NCBI GenBank assembly: GCA_963665045.2
Contig: CAXXJQ010000006.1
Location: 248,001-312,000, forward strand
Length of the DNA: 64,000 bases
From: JAFGRU01 sp016934985
GTDB taxonomy: Bacteria; Desulfobacterota; Desulfuromonadia; Desulfuromonadales; JAAYDE01
Reading direction: 5' to 3'
Shown: in pieces, positions 9,889 to 19,276 of the stretch
How positions within the stretch are numbered: the stretch's first letter is position 1
How the letters are laid out: the number at the start of each line of letters is the position of its first letter
Translations under genes and position numbers: made by a program
Notes under the pieces: model-generated
Database searches by the model: none
The model's input: only the letters and a program-made list of their open reading frames with translations
What the model was told of the DNA's origin: nothing

Positions 9889-11383
9889 CGCCATCACGGT
9901 AGCCATCCGTCCCCGCACTGTCTGGGAGGCCATCGATGCCGGGTTCATGCTTGCCAGGCAATGGTACTGGAAGCTTTTCCTCCTCTGGCTCCTGGCGGCA
10001 TCTCCTTTTCTTCTCCTGTTGTTCGGATGCATTTTTCTCCTGCCTCCCTCGGTTGTCAAATGGTTCCTGCTTCTGTTCTGGCTGTTCAAACCATTTTACG
10101 AAGTACCCATCCTCAACTGGATCAGCAAGGCCCTGTTCGGTGAAAAAGCCAGAGTGAAAGCCACCTTTGCGGATGTCAAAAAGAAACTCCGCCTGCGTAC
10201 CCTTTTCACAGTGCTTTTCACTCGTTTCAGCCCCTTCCGCTCATTCTCCATGCCGGTTCTGCATCTGGAGGGGCTGGAAGGGAGCGCTCGCAAGCAACGG
10301 TTGGCCTTGCTTGCCAACAACTCCGAAACAGCATTTTTTCTGACTGTCTCAGGATTCTTCATCGAACTGTTTCTCGCTCTATCCCTGATGACGGTATGCT
10401 ATTGGCTCCTCCCCGAAAGTTTGCGCTGGGTGGACTTCGGCCGATTTATATTTCAACCCGAAAATTGGCTCCTGCTCATCTCCTACATTTTCAGTTGTGC
10501 CCTCTTTGCCCCGTTCTACACCTGTGCAGGGTTTATGATGTACATCTCCCGCCGCGTCGAACTGGAAGCCTGGGACATCGAAATCGGCTTCAAACAGATG
10601 GGACAACGGCTGGTCCGGTTGAAAAACGGCATTATCCGGACCGCTCCTGCCCTGGCATTGCTTTTCACCATTGCTTTTTCCGGTCTGCCGGGCAAAACGC
10701 TGGCAGCCACCCCGAAGCCGGATGCAGCCCGGAAAACTATCACCAAAGTGCTGGCAGGCAAGGAGTTCGGCGAAAAAGTCACCAGGTATTACTGGGTGCC
10801 AAAGGAAAAAATTAAAACAGAACCCAATTCGGCCTGGATGAAATTATTGGAAAAGGCTTTTAAATATCTCGCAGGACTATTTGAAAATGTTGCACCGCTT
10901 GCGGCCAATTCCGGAAAATTTCTGCTGTGGTGCGTAGCCGGAGTTGTCATCGCTTTTCTGCTGGTAAAATATTTCCGGCTCAGAGAATGGCTGGATGGCC
11001 GTTTCGGCAAGCGACAGAAAACCTACACCCCGCCTGAAATCATGTTCGGCATGGACCTCCGGCCGGAAAGCCTTCCCGAGGATATCGGCGCCTCGTGCCT
11101 GGCACTCCTCGACAAAGGCCGGAAGCGGGAAGCCCTGAGTCTGCTCTATCGGGGGACCCTGTCCCGCCTGGTCAACCTTTACAGCTTGGAAATTCACGCC
11201 TCCTTCACGGAAGCCGAATGTTGCGACACCGTGCGCAACCACCGGCCGGAAACGGAAGGAACCTTTTTTGCCGCACTGACCGGACTCTGGGTTTCTCTGG
11301 CGTACGCCCACCGCAATCCTGATGGTGAGAACTGCCGCCGTCTGGTTACTGAATGGGACAAGCTCTACGGGGTGCAGGCATGA
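9878..11383 (+). CDS. DUF4129-containing membrane protein
   Basis: A 501-residue protein. The N-terminal half has membrane segments (about residues 35-65, 150-200) and cytoplasmic stretches; a further hydrophobic segment near 345-365 precedes the C-terminal DUF4129 domain (about 400-500), recognised by KREALSLLYRGTLSRLV and the helical region ending in WDKLY. DUF4129 domains accompany MoxR ATPases, DUF58 proteins and often transglutaminases. Here no transglutaminase domain is present in the operon. The coding region starts inside the SpoIIM gene and ends with ATGA, where the next gene starts, so translation is coupled on both sides. Confidence 0.85.
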   Translation: MDLDAITVAIRPRTVWEAIDAGFMLARQWYWKLFLLWLLAASPFLLLLFGCIFLLPPSVVKWFLLLFWLFKPFYEVPILNWISKALFGEKARVKATFADVKKKLRLRTLFTVLFTRFSPFRSFSMPVLHLEGLEGSARKQRLALLANNSETAFFLTVSGFFIELFLALSLMTVCYWLLPESLRWVDFGRFIFQPENWLLLISYIFSCALFAPFYTCAGFMMYISRRVELEAWDIEIGFKQMGQRLVRLKNGIIRTAPALALLFTIAFSGLPGKTLAATPKPDAARKTITKVLAGKEFGEKVTRYYWVPKEKIKTEPNSAWMKLLEKAFKYLAGLFENVAPLAANSGKFLLWCVAGVVIAFLLVKYFRLREWLDGRFGKRQKTYTPPEIMFGMDLRPESLPEDIGASCLALLDKGRKREALSLLYRGTLSRLVNLYSLEIHASFTEAECCDTVRNHRPETEGTFFAALTGLWVSLAYAHRNPDGENCRRLVTEWDKLYGVQA

Positions 11384-12729
11384 CAACCAGGCTCCGTAAT
11401 CCCCGAATAATCGTTCCCGCTCTGATTCTTCTCTTCGGAACCCTTGGAACCCTTTGGTTTCTGAACAACTATGAAAGAAAATCCTTCGAGGTGCAGGCTG
11501 GAGAATCACCAGCCGCCCGCGCAAATCAGTTTCTTGCGGCTCAGGGCTTCCTCCAGGCTTTGGGCAAAAAGGTTACCGACCGCAAGGGAATGGCCCTGTT
11601 TTCCGAACTTCCCCCGACCGGTGACACCATTATTCTCCCCCACATGCCTGTCGGCATGAGCAAACATATGACCGCCAACCTGCTTTCCTGGATCGAAGGA
11701 GGAGGGCATCTGCTCCTGGTGCCTAACGGAAGAACCAGCAACCATCCGGGGACCGGCGACCTTTTAAAAGAAATTGGCGTAGAACTTCACAAAGAAAAGG
11801 GCAAAGATTGCGGCTGCCCTTCCGAAAAAAAGAAGAAAGCTGAATCCCAGACCGTTTCTGGTGCCGGCCAGGATGAAAAAAAATCCCCTAAAATCACTGC
11901 CGAAGAGATGATGGAAAAGTTGGATTCCGGCTATCATCCTTACGACTCCCTTCTCGATCTGACCATTGATGGCTTTCCGATCCACCTCAAATATTTCAAC
12001 TCAACTTTGCTGAAAGATGAATCAAAAAAGGCTGCTTACCGGATAGATGGATCCTACCGCAAGGAATACCAGGAAGAAGCCGACCGGAAGAGAAAGTCCC
12101 ACAACAAGGTGGTAAAAAAAGACGGCGCCTGGCTCCTGCAATACAATATCGGAGCCGGAAAAGTAACGGTCCTGAGCGAGATGTGGCTTTTTAAAAACAA
12201 CTCCATCGGCGAATACGATCATGCCTTTTTCCTCTCCTGGCTGGTGCGGGACAGCGAACAGGTGTGGCTCCTTTACGCCCTCAGCTCCGATTCCCTCGGG
12301 AGCATCCTCTGGACCCATCTTCCATATTTCTGGATTTCATCTGCGGTACTGATTGTCCTCGCCGTGTGGAGAATGCAGAAGCGAAGCGGCGGCCTCTTGC
12401 CCCCCCCTCTGGACAACCGAAGAAACATCCTCGCCCATATTGACGCCACCGGACTTTACAACTGGCGCATGGGTAAGGCGTCGGCAATGATTGCGGAAAA
12501 CCGTAAAACCATCCTCCACCGTCTGGCCAGGCGCCAACTCGGCTTAAGCCAGGACCAGGAAGGGGAAAACATAGGTTTATCCAAATTGGCGGCCAAAACC
12601 GGGTTTACTGAACATGAACTTCTTATTGCTTTCCGGAGCAATGTAGCCAACGAACAAGACCTGATTCGAACCAGCCAGGCCTTACAAAAGATAGAAAACC
12701 TCATACAAGGTGGGAAACATGACAGATAA
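11380..12729 (+). CDS. DUF4350 domain membrane protein
   Basis: The ATG at 11380 overlaps the preceding stop (ATGA). The 449-residue product has an N-terminal membrane anchor (about 8-26), a DUF4350 domain (about 35-255; note RANQFLAAQGFLQALGKKV and the turn SWIEGGGHLLLVPN typical of the ThuA/glutamine-amidotransferase-like fold), a second membrane segment (about 305-325) and a cytoplasmic helical tail. A Lys-rich insertion with a CGCPSEKKKKAE stretch (about 145-180) is an addition to the usual domain. DUF4350 proteins are standard members of MoxR/DUF58/DUF4129 operons. Overlaps the moxR gene by 11 bases. Confidence 0.85.
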   Translation: MTTRLRNPRIIVPALILLFGTLGTLWFLNNYERKSFEVQAGESPAARANQFLAAQGFLQALGKKVTDRKGMALFSELPPTGDTIILPHMPVGMSKHMTANLLSWIEGGGHLLLVPNGRTSNHPGTGDLLKEIGVELHKEKGKDCGCPSEKKKKAESQTVSGAGQDEKKSPKITAEEMMEKLDSGYHPYDSLLDLTIDGFPIHLKYFNSTLLKDESKKAAYRIDGSYRKEYQEEADRKRKSHNKVVKKDGAWLLQYNIGAGKVTVLSEMWLFKNNSIGEYDHAFFLSWLVRDSEQVWLLYALSSDSLGSILWTHLPYFWISSAVLIVLAVWRMQKRSGGLLPPPLDNRRNILAHIDATGLYNWRMGKASAMIAENRKTILHRLARRQLGLSQDQEGENIGLSKLAAKTGFTEHELLIAFRSNVANEQDLIRTSQALQKIENLIQGGKHDR

Positions 12730-13705
12730 GGCTTCAGAAAACGGTATGACATTCAGCGAGGGTGTACAGAAAATAAAAGCTCTCGAACAGGTAATACGAA
12801 AAAACGTTGTCGGCCAGGACCGGGTTGTCAGAGAGATGGTCATCGGGCTCCTTGGAGCCGGGCACATCCTCATCGAGGGGATCCCCGGCCTGGGCAAGAC
12901 CCTTCTGGCCCGAACCGTGGCCAAGGCTGCCGGTTCTCATTTCAATCGCATCCAGTTCACCCCCGACCTTATGCCCAGCGATATCACCGGCCACGGCATG
13001 TTCGACATGCAGGACAACCAGTTTAAAATCAGAAAAGGCCCCATCTTCACCCATTTTCTTCTGGCCGACGAGATCAACCGGGCTCCCGCCAAAACCCAGG
13101 CCGCCCTGCTCGAGGCCATGCAGGAGCAGCAAGTCACCATCGAAGGCAAATCCCTGCCTCTGGCGCACCCTTTTCTGGTCATGGCGACCCAGAACCCTAT
13201 CGAGCAGGAAGGCACCTACCCCCTGCCGCAAGCCCAGACCGACCGCTTCATGTTCAAGATTTTTATCGATTATCCGGATGACGAGGATGAACAGCGCATC
13301 GTCAACTATGCTACCCGCAATTCAATCGGGGATGGCCTGGACAGCAGCAAAGTGACCACTATCCTGACCCCGGCCGAGGTGTCGGCCCTGCAGAAAATGC
13401 TGACCCGTATGACCATTGACGAGCAGATCGTCGCCTATATCGTGAAAATCATCCGCACCACCCGCAAATGGAACGGTATCGACTACGGCGCCGGCCCCCG
13501 CGGGGCGATCAACCTGCTGCGGGCCGCGCGTGGCAGCGCTCTTCTGAACGAGAGGGGCTTTGTGACTCCGGACGACGTCAAAGCCGTTGCCCTCCCGGTT
13601 TTGCGCCACCGCATCAAACTTTCAGCTGATATGGAAATAGAAGGTTATAACGCGGATCAGGTGTTGCTCAATCTCCTCGACAGTGTCGAGGCGCCGCGGA
13701 TGTAA
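12719..13705 (+). CDS. MoxR-family AAA+ ATPase
   Basis: The ATG at 12719 follows AAGGTGGG; the 328-residue product is the usual MoxR size. Walker A is GIPGLGKT (near residue 54), Walker B with LLADEINRAPAKTQAALLEAMQE (near 113), sensor 1 ATQNPIEQEGTYPLPQAQTDRF, and the lid domain ends with a sensor-2 region (GPRGAINLLRAARGSALL). MoxR ATPases act as chaperones that mature or remodel partner proteins, typically with the DUF58/VWA protein encoded next door. Strong family match; only the client is unknown. Confidence 0.95.
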   Translation: MTDKASENGMTFSEGVQKIKALEQVIRKNVVGQDRVVREMVIGLLGAGHILIEGIPGLGKTLLARTVAKAAGSHFNRIQFTPDLMPSDITGHGMFDMQDNQFKIRKGPIFTHFLLADEINRAPAKTQAALLEAMQEQQVTIEGKSLPLAHPFLVMATQNPIEQEGTYPLPQAQTDRFMFKIFIDYPDDEDEQRIVNYATRNSIGDGLDSSKVTTILTPAEVSALQKMLTRMTIDEQIVAYIVKIIRTTRKWNGIDYGAGPRGAINLLRAARGSALLNERGFVTPDDVKAVALPVLRHRIKLSADMEIEGYNADQVLLNLLDSVEAPRM

Positions 13706-13797
13706 CCAACTATGAGCGTATTTTTTGAGAGAAATGGCCTAACGGCCCTTGGAATGGATGAGGCAAGGACATCCGTCCCCAAGAAAAAAAGATATCC

Positions 13798-15105
13798 ATG
13801 ATCTATCCGACCACTTTGCATATCGCCCTCTGGGTGCTGCTGAGCATGATCGGCCTGCTCGATTTCTTCCTGCCGGGCATCGCTCCGGTCTGGCAGATCT
13901 CGGTCGCGGTTCTTGTCGGAGTTTCACTGCTTGACGGCTTGCTGAGCTTGCGGCGGCCGCCCCTCAAACTCCAGCGAACGGTTCATCACAGCCTGCCCGT
14001 GACCGCCTGGAGCAAGGTCAAGCTGAAAATTGCCAATGAAGCCCGCTACCCCCTTTCTCTGCGGATTCACGATCATTGCCACCCTGATTTCCGGGTTCAG
14101 GATCAACCCAACTCTTTTTCCCTTGCAAAAGGTCATTCCGCTACGGTCGCCTATCAGGTATTCCCCAGCAAGCGGGGCCACTATACCTTCCCCGGAGCCG
14201 ATATCCTGGTTCACAGCCCGCTGCGCCTGTGGCAGAAAAAATGGTTTTTCCCCTGTGAGGACGAGACCAAAGTCTTTCCCAATTTTCGCGAAATCAGCCA
14301 CTACGTGCTTCTCGCCACCCATCACCATCTCAGCATGATGGGTATCCGAAAGCTGACTAAACGGGGTGAGGGAAAGGAGTTTCACCAGCTGCGGGAATAC
14401 CGCAAGGGTGACGAACTGCAGAAGATCGACTGGAAGGCCACCTCCCGCTACCGCCGCCTGATTTCCAAGGAATACCAGGATGAGAGGGATCAGCAGATCG
14501 TGTTCGTGCTCGATTGCGGCCGACGGATGCGCCACATGGAAAATGGCAAAAGCCAACTCGACCAGACCCTCAACAGCATTCTTCTGCTGGCTTATGTTGC
14601 CGTCAGACAGGGCGACGGCGTCGGCCTCTACTCCTTCGGCGGCACCGAAAAGTGGCTGCCCCCGCGCAAGCAGGAGGACTCGGTCCGTTCACTGATGCTG
14701 GGCATGTACGACATTGAATCCTCGACCAACGCCTCGGACTATCTGCGAGCCACCCAGGATCTCCTCAAGCTGCAGAACCGCCGCTCACTCATGGTCATCA
14801 TCACCAACAGCCGGGCCGAGGACCACGAAGACCTGCTGATCATGACCAGGCAGCTGCGCCGCAAGCATCTGGTGGTTATCGCCAATCTGCGGGAAAACAT
14901 CCTCGATGAAACTCTCTCTGCTCCTATTAACGGCTTCACTGAAGCGGCACGCTACCAGGCCCTGCAAGACTATCTCACCAAACGGCAAAAACTGCACAGG
15001 CAGTTGCAGCACCTCGGCATTTACGCCCTGGACGTCACTGCCCAGCAGTTGCCGGCCGCCATCGTCAATACCTACCTTGAGATCAAGAACACCGGAAAGC
15101 TCTGA
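13798..15105 (+). CDS. DUF58 domain protein (VWA-like partner of MoxR)
   Basis: A 435-residue protein with two N-terminal membrane segments (about 4-22 and 26-44), a beta-rich region, and the DUF58 domain (about 185-300) marked by GEGKEFHQLREYRKGDELQKIDWKAT and then a VWA-like core (IVFVLDCGRRM; VIITNSR). The metal-site Asp of the VWA-like fold is present, but the classic DxSxS is reduced to DCGRR. It is the last gene of the MoxR operon, 92 bases after moxR. Likely interacts with the MoxR ATPase at the membrane. Confidence 0.9.
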   Translation: MIYPTTLHIALWVLLSMIGLLDFFLPGIAPVWQISVAVLVGVSLLDGLLSLRRPPLKLQRTVHHSLPVTAWSKVKLKIANEARYPLSLRIHDHCHPDFRVQDQPNSFSLAKGHSATVAYQVFPSKRGHYTFPGADILVHSPLRLWQKKWFFPCEDETKVFPNFREISHYVLLATHHHLSMMGIRKLTKRGEGKEFHQLREYRKGDELQKIDWKATSRYRRLISKEYQDERDQQIVFVLDCGRRMRHMENGKSQLDQTLNSILLLAYVAVRQGDGVGLYSFGGTEKWLPPRKQEDSVRSLMLGMYDIESSTNASDYLRATQDLLKLQNRRSLMVIITNSRAEDHEDLLIMTRQLRRKHLVVIANLRENILDETLSAPINGFTEAARYQALQDYLTKRQKLHRQLQHLGIYALDVTAQQLPAAIVNTYLEIKNTGKL

Positions 15106-15232
15106 AACTTTGATGATCCCGCCTGACCGGAACCCTGGATGGGCATCCTTGTTTTGCGCGGAAAACAAGGCATAATTGAACTGTATCGCAAGACAAATAG
15201 GTCATTAAAACTGAGCTTGCTGGAGAAGTCGG

Positions 15233-15784
15233 GTGAATCTTCCTAATGCGCTGAGTCTTTTGCGGATTTTTTTGGTGACGCCGTTTCTCATAGCGGTCAT
15301 TTACCACCAGTTTTTCGTGGCTCTGATCATTTTTGTCTTAGCGGGGATTTCAGATTTTTTTGATGGTTATCTTGCCCGGCGCTGGAGACAGCAATCGTTG
15401 CTCGGCACCTTTCTCGATCCGCTGGGAGACAAGCTTCTCATTACCGTGGCTTTTATCTCGCTATGCATTCAGGGGCTCCTGCCCCCATGGCTGGTTGTGA
15501 CGGTTGTTGCCAAAGATATCTATTCCGTCATCGGGACCGGAGTCCTCTATTTCTCCGACAACTTTTCCGTCGCCATCCCAAGCCTCTGGGGCAAGCTGTC
15601 GACACTGCTGCAAATCATCGCCGTCGGTTTTGCCCTGTTGTCAGCCTTCTGTACCATCAACACCAGCCTGCTTGATGGGCTCTTCGCTGTCACCGGTCTG
15701 GCGACGACCATCGCCTTTTTCCATTACCTCTGGCGCGGTGTTGAGGTGTTCTCAGCAGTGAACTCTCACCAGAATGGGCCTTGA
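15233..15784 (+). CDS. CDP-alcohol phosphatidyltransferase
   Basis: A 183-residue integral membrane enzyme starting with GTG at 15233 (GGAGAAG upstream). It carries the complete family signature D-x2-DG-x2-AR-x8-G-x3-D-x3-D (from Asp in SDFFDGYLARR to GDK, about residues 40-65), which binds the CDP-diacylglycerol and metal ions. Five to six hydrophobic segments follow. The reaction class is transfer of a phosphatidyl group from CDP-diacylglycerol to an alcohol, most simply glycerol-3-phosphate (PgsA-like), but the size and lack of a housekeeping context leave the acceptor open. A bidirectional terminator lies downstream. Confidence 0.88.
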   Translation: MNLPNALSLLRIFLVTPFLIAVIYHQFFVALIIFVLAGISDFFDGYLARRWRQQSLLGTFLDPLGDKLLITVAFISLCIQGLLPPWLVVTVVAKDIYSVIGTGVLYFSDNFSVAIPSLWGKLSTLLQIIAVGFALLSAFCTINTSLLDGLFAVTGLATTIAFFHYLWRGVEVFSAVNSHQNGP

Positions 15785-15931
15785 TGCCAGCGGGAATTAT
15801 TTTGAAGCAGTTCAAATTCCAACAAACAGCCAGTGTCTGATTAATCCCAAAGTAATGCCCAAAGCATTAACAAAACCACATATTAGAAGCTACCTCCATT
15901 GAAGGATAAATAATCAAAAAAAATGCCCCAC

Positions 15932-15976
15932 AAAAAAAGAAAGCCCACCAGGGTCTGGTGTGCTTTCTTTTTTTGT
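15932..15976. terminator. Bidirectional intrinsic terminator
   Basis: A hairpin with arms 15939-15951 and 15955-15967 (one mismatch) around a 3-base loop, with an A-tract on the left and a T-tract of seven on the right. It separates the rightward phosphatidyltransferase gene from the leftward PEP-CTERM gene and suits both. Confidence 0.85.
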
Positions 15977-16053
15977 GTTCTATTTGTGGTGACTTATAAG
16001 AATGGATTTAGCCTGTCTTTTCCCAAGACTGGATGGCTGAAATTTGAATTAAG

Positions 16054-17709
16054 CTATTGTTTTTTTGCAATTTTTCGACGATTGAAAAAGAGGATGGACA
16101 ACCCCGCACCGAGTAAGATCATTGTCGATGGCTCAGGTACCGGAGCTGAACCACCAGTGTCACCATAGGTTACCTGACTGCCAAAAAAACTAACAGTCAA
16201 GTTCGAATTATCACCCAAACCGTCTATAATAAGATTGTTTTCCAAATCGAAACCGCTATCGATAGTAAATACACCGAGAACGGAAAAAAAGTCTTCCAAG
16301 TTAAGTACAAATTCCCCTGGGTCAAAATCAAACAATAGTGAAATCATGAAATCTGAACCGATCATTAAATCGCCAGAAACGTTCAAAAGATCGCCAATTT
16401 CTAACTCCAGAGCACCCGAAAGAAGGTCTAGGTTGCCATCAACCCATAAAGTCCCCGGCGAGTTTCCCGGCGCAAGAATCCCGCCATCCACAAATACATC
16501 ACCATGAATAGCACCACCGTCGCCGTTCAATATTCCGCCCTCGCAAACATTCACATCACCATAAACATTACCCCCATTGCGCACTGTTAAGGTTGCGCCT
16601 TGGCCATTATAGGCTGAGGCCCTGGAATCATTTTCAGAGACATCGATCGTTTGCGCGAACACACGCCCTCCGTTTTCTACAACTACGGAGCCACTCTTTT
16701 TTAAATATATTCCATTACCATCGATAAGAGTTGAAGGTAAAACAACCCCGCCCCAGCTAAGATCCTCCTCAGCTAAAACCGGGCTTCCTTCACGGTCAAA
16801 AAGTAGATTACCGTTTTCGTCGGTAACTTGTTGGCCTACTTCTATTGTGTCATAATCATACGTGTTGACAGGTACACCATCGGCGGTGTAACCAACAAAC
16901 CTAGCGGTTCCACCAATCTGCAACTGGTCTACAGCCAGAGAGCCCCCATTGACATTAACAGTGGCCTCACCGTCTACAGGAAAAGCAGAAACATACATAT
17001 CAGTATTAGCTGGATCGCTTGCACTGCCGTTGGTGACTTCAACATAACCACCATTGGTTATACTCAACTCGGCAGTGACACCAGCACTTCTGCCACCAAC
17101 TTCTATGTAATTATCAGCTACCATCCAAGAGCCGTCGCCATCAACATTTACAATGGCTGTCGAACCGGCGTCAGCGGAAGTGCCAATCCATATGCTGCCA
17201 TCATCCCCTGAATCACCAACATTACCATTTAATGCTTCCATTCCCCCGCCATTGATAATGTTGACCACGCTATTTGATTGCCCGCCAAAACCGACATAAA
17301 TGCGGCCTCCGTCTCTTCCCCAAGTTTCTCCTTCTGAACTCTGCTGGGTTCGTAAAATCGCCGGATCAAAAGCATTTTGCCCATCAATCGTGGTGATCGC
17401 TGACCCTGGTGTATCGGCAAGTCCTTGGGTCCCAAGATAAATGTTCCCTTCGTTGGCTTCTACCAAACCGCCGTTGGCAATATTGAGAATGCCCGTGCCA
17501 CCTCGGCTGTTAGTAATACCTGAAGAACCGGTAGTAACAAGTTGAGCGGACCCCCATGTGCCATCACCCGTGACGGTTACAGTTCCGGTGGAATTTTGGC
17601 CATCGCCAATAGTTAAATAAGTCCCTGTTGCATACGTTAAACCATTGCCAAATGGAGAAGTGTTCACCTCCAAACTCCCACTGTCACCAGGATATCCAAC
17701 AGTAATGTT
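16054..17709 (-). pseudogene. PEP-CTERM surface protein, 3' part (split by IS3 element)
   Basis: This 551-codon segment ends with VPEPSTMILLGAGLSILFFNRRK, the PEP-CTERM sorting signal: Pro-Glu-Pro, a membrane segment and a basic end. It is recognised by exosortase, which would cut and hand the protein to the outer surface. The body consists of repeats of about 40 residues with TVTGDGTW and LNIANGGLVEANEGN type units, matching the T5SS/PEP-CTERM repeat (TIGR04393 style) and predicting a beta-helix. The coding frame continues without a stop up to 17709, where the IS begins, and joins the signal-peptide part beyond the IS at 19000-19137. Restored length would be 596 residues. The exosortase gene is not in the window. 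Confidence 0.85.
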
Positions 17710-17769
17710 AGAGCTGGCTTCATTGTTCGGACAGGGTGGCGGCGAAAATAAGGTGGAAAGCCTTTAGTG

Positions 17770-18669
17770 TTATGCCGCCAGTCTGTGAGGCGGTCCGGCG
17801 TAGCCGGGCCGGGGTTTTTGCCAATATGCCTCATCCGGGGTCTTGTCGTCCAGACTGGAATGAGGGCGCCGGGTGTTGTAGAAATCAATCCAGTGTTTGA
17901 GGCCTTGCCGCACCTCGCTACCGGTTTCAAAAGCGTGCAGATAAATGCATTCGTACTTTAAGGAACGCCAGAGGCGTTCAATCATGACATTGTCCATCCA
18001 GCGGCCTTTGCCGTCCATGGAAATACGGATGTTGGCCGTCTGGAGGGCGCCGGTAAAGTTATCACTGGTAAACTGACTGCCCTGGTCGGTGTTGAAGATC
18101 TCGGGCTTACCGTAGCGCTCCAAAGCCTCTTCGAGGGCGGCAACACAGAAATCGCTTTCCATGGTGTTGGAGAGCCGCCAGGACAGCACCTTGCGACTGG
18201 CCCAGTCCATGATCGCCACAAGGTAGAGAAAGCCCTTGTGCATGGGGATATAGCTGATATCGGCACACCAGACCTGATTGGGCTGATCGATAGTCATGCC
18301 GCGCAGCAGGTAAGGATAGATTTTATGCTGCGGATGCGGCTTCGAGGTGTTGGGCTTCTGGTAGATTGCTGAAAGTCCCATCAGTTTCATCAGCCGTCCG
18401 ATTCGCGTGCGGCTTACAGCATAGCCTTCCCGGCGCAGGTGACGGGTCATCTGCCGGTGGCCATAGAAAGGTGTTTCAAGATACTGTTCGTCGATCAGGC
18501 GCATGAGTTCCAAATTCAGTTCAGATTCACCGCTTGATTGGTAGTAATAGGTGGAGCGGTTAACCGATAAAAGTTTGCATTGGCGTACAATGCTGAGCCT
18601 GGGGTGGTCAGGTTCAACCAGGTTTTTCCTTCGAGCGTGACTCAGCGGCCGAAGGCTTTGGCTAAAAAA
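17770..18669 (-). CDS. IS3-family transposase OrfB (DDE), made by -1 frameshifting
   Basis: The frame opens in the -1 frame of orfA and runs LVEPDHPRLSIVRQ ... to the C-terminus. It contains the HTH_21 segment (FYGHRQMTRHLRREGY) and the integrase core with the DDE triad: first Asp in WCADISYIP, second in FNTDQGSQF, Glu in NVMIERLWRSLKYE. A separate start would be at TTG 18513, but the family makes OrfAB as a fusion by frameshifting at the slippery site in orfA. It recognises the IS ends and performs copy-out/paste-in transposition. Confidence 0.9.
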   Translation of the reverse strand, partial: FFSQSLRPLSHARRKNLVEPDHPRLSIVRQCKLLSVNRSTYYYQSSGESELNLELMRLIDEQYLETPFYGHRQMTRHLRREGYAVSRTRIGRLMKLMGLSAIYQKPNTSKPHPQHKIYPYLLRGMTIDQPNQVWCADISYIPMHKGFLYLVAIMDWASRKVLSWRLSNTMESDFCVAALEEALERYGKPEIFNTDQGSQFTSDNFTGALQTANIRISMDGKGRWMDNVMIERLWRSLKYECIYLHAFETGSEVRQGLKHWIDFYNTRRPHSSLDDKTPDEAYWQKPRPGYAGPPHRLAA

Positions 18670-18929
18670 TCCCGTTCCACCGTGAGCTGTCCGATCTTGG
18701 CGTGCAGCTCCTTGATCTGGGGATCGTCGGAGATGCGGTTACGCTCGGCTTTCGTGGAAAAGGTTTCGGCCAAGTTCTCAATCGCCTGCCGTTTCCAATT
18801 GGTGATCATGTTGGGATGGAGACTATATTTGGCAGCCAGTTCAGCCAATGTCTGTTCGCCTTTAATCGCTTCCAGGGCAACTTTGGCTTTAAATTCTGCC
18901 GAATACCGTTTGCGTTTTGTTTTACTCAT
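18642..18929 (-). CDS. IS3-family transposase OrfA
   Basis: A 95-residue protein with a helix-turn-helix (SAEFKAKVALEAIKGEQTLA ... LHPNMITNWKRQAIENL) that binds the IS ends, followed by a leucine-zipper-like helix (IKELHAKIGQLTVERDFLAKAF). Ends 20 bases after the slippery site where ribosomes shift into orfB. Confidence 0.92.
   Translation of the reverse strand: MSKTKRKRYSAEFKAKVALEAIKGEQTLAELAAKYSLHPNMITNWKRQAIENLAETFSTKAERNRISDDPQIKELHAKIGQLTVERDFLAKAFGR
18663..18669 (-). promoter_or_regulatory. -1 programmed frameshift site (T TTT TTA)
   Basis: On the minus strand, orfA reads GAT TTT TTA GCC. The heptamer T TTT TTA fits the X XXY YYZ rule for simultaneous slippage, and the -1 frame continues uninterrupted into OrfB. 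This explains how the OrfAB fusion is made. Confidence 0.8.
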
Positions 18930-18999
18930 GGGTGATTCTCCTTCGTCAGTGTCTGGCTTTCCACCTTAATACACTGTCCGAATTTTGGGAACCACCTCT

Positions 19000-19137
19000 G
19001 TTGTCATCATAATCCCCTAGCAAAGAACCGTTTAACGGGTAAGCCGCACCAGTTGTAATAACTGATGCGTAGGCGGAGATTGGCAAACAAACTAATACTG
19101 CTAGGAAAACTCTAACGAAAAAAAATACCCCCCTCAT
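19000..19137 (-). pseudogene. PEP-CTERM surface protein, 5' part with signal peptide
   Basis: The first 46 codons of the interrupted PEP-CTERM gene: ATG at 19137 with GGGAG upstream, a cleavable signal peptide (FFFVRVFLAVLVCLPISAYAS, cut likely after AYA) and the start of the mature protein (GSLLGDYDDN). The IS begins after the AAC codon at 19002-19000. Joining AAC to the codon at 17706 gives DYDDNITVGYPGDSG in frame, so the reconstruction is exact. As it stands this fragment reads on into the IS and stops after 63 codons. Confidence 0.88.
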
Positions 19138-19226
19138 TTTTATACACTCCCTTTTTAGAAATTTAATAAATCCATTTTTTCACAGGACTTAGTAGTCCAT
19201 CACAACCCATGGTTGATTACCTTTAC

Positions 19227-19276
19227 TTTTTCATGAATACTTAACCCCAAAAAAGAGGTTAAGTATTCATGAAAAA
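19227..19276. repeat. Perfect 20-bp-stem hairpin in the PEP-CTERM leader
   Basis: Arms at 19227-19246 and 19257-19276 are perfect inverted copies with a 10-base loop of mostly A on the plus strand. There is no T-tract directly after it on the minus strand, so it is not an ordinary terminator. It lies 90-140 bases before the PEP-CTERM start codon, inside the likely leader RNA, and its 5' arm on that RNA overlaps the stop of a micro-ORF. Confidence 0.75.

Larger units (their letters stand above)
17710..18999 (-). mobile_element. IS3-family insertion sequence, 1290 bp, intact
   Basis: The ends are imperfect inverted repeats of about 25 bases (19 matching positions), both finishing with TTCGGACAG about 18-26 bases from the tip. 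The flanks carry a 3-bp direct repeat GTT at 17707-17709 and 19000-19002, the target duplication expected of IS3 elements. Size and two overlapping genes (orfA, orfB) are typical. It is inserted inside the PEP-CTERM gene in the same orientation as that gene. Because both genes, both ends and the duplication are intact, the insertion looks recent. Confidence 0.92.
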
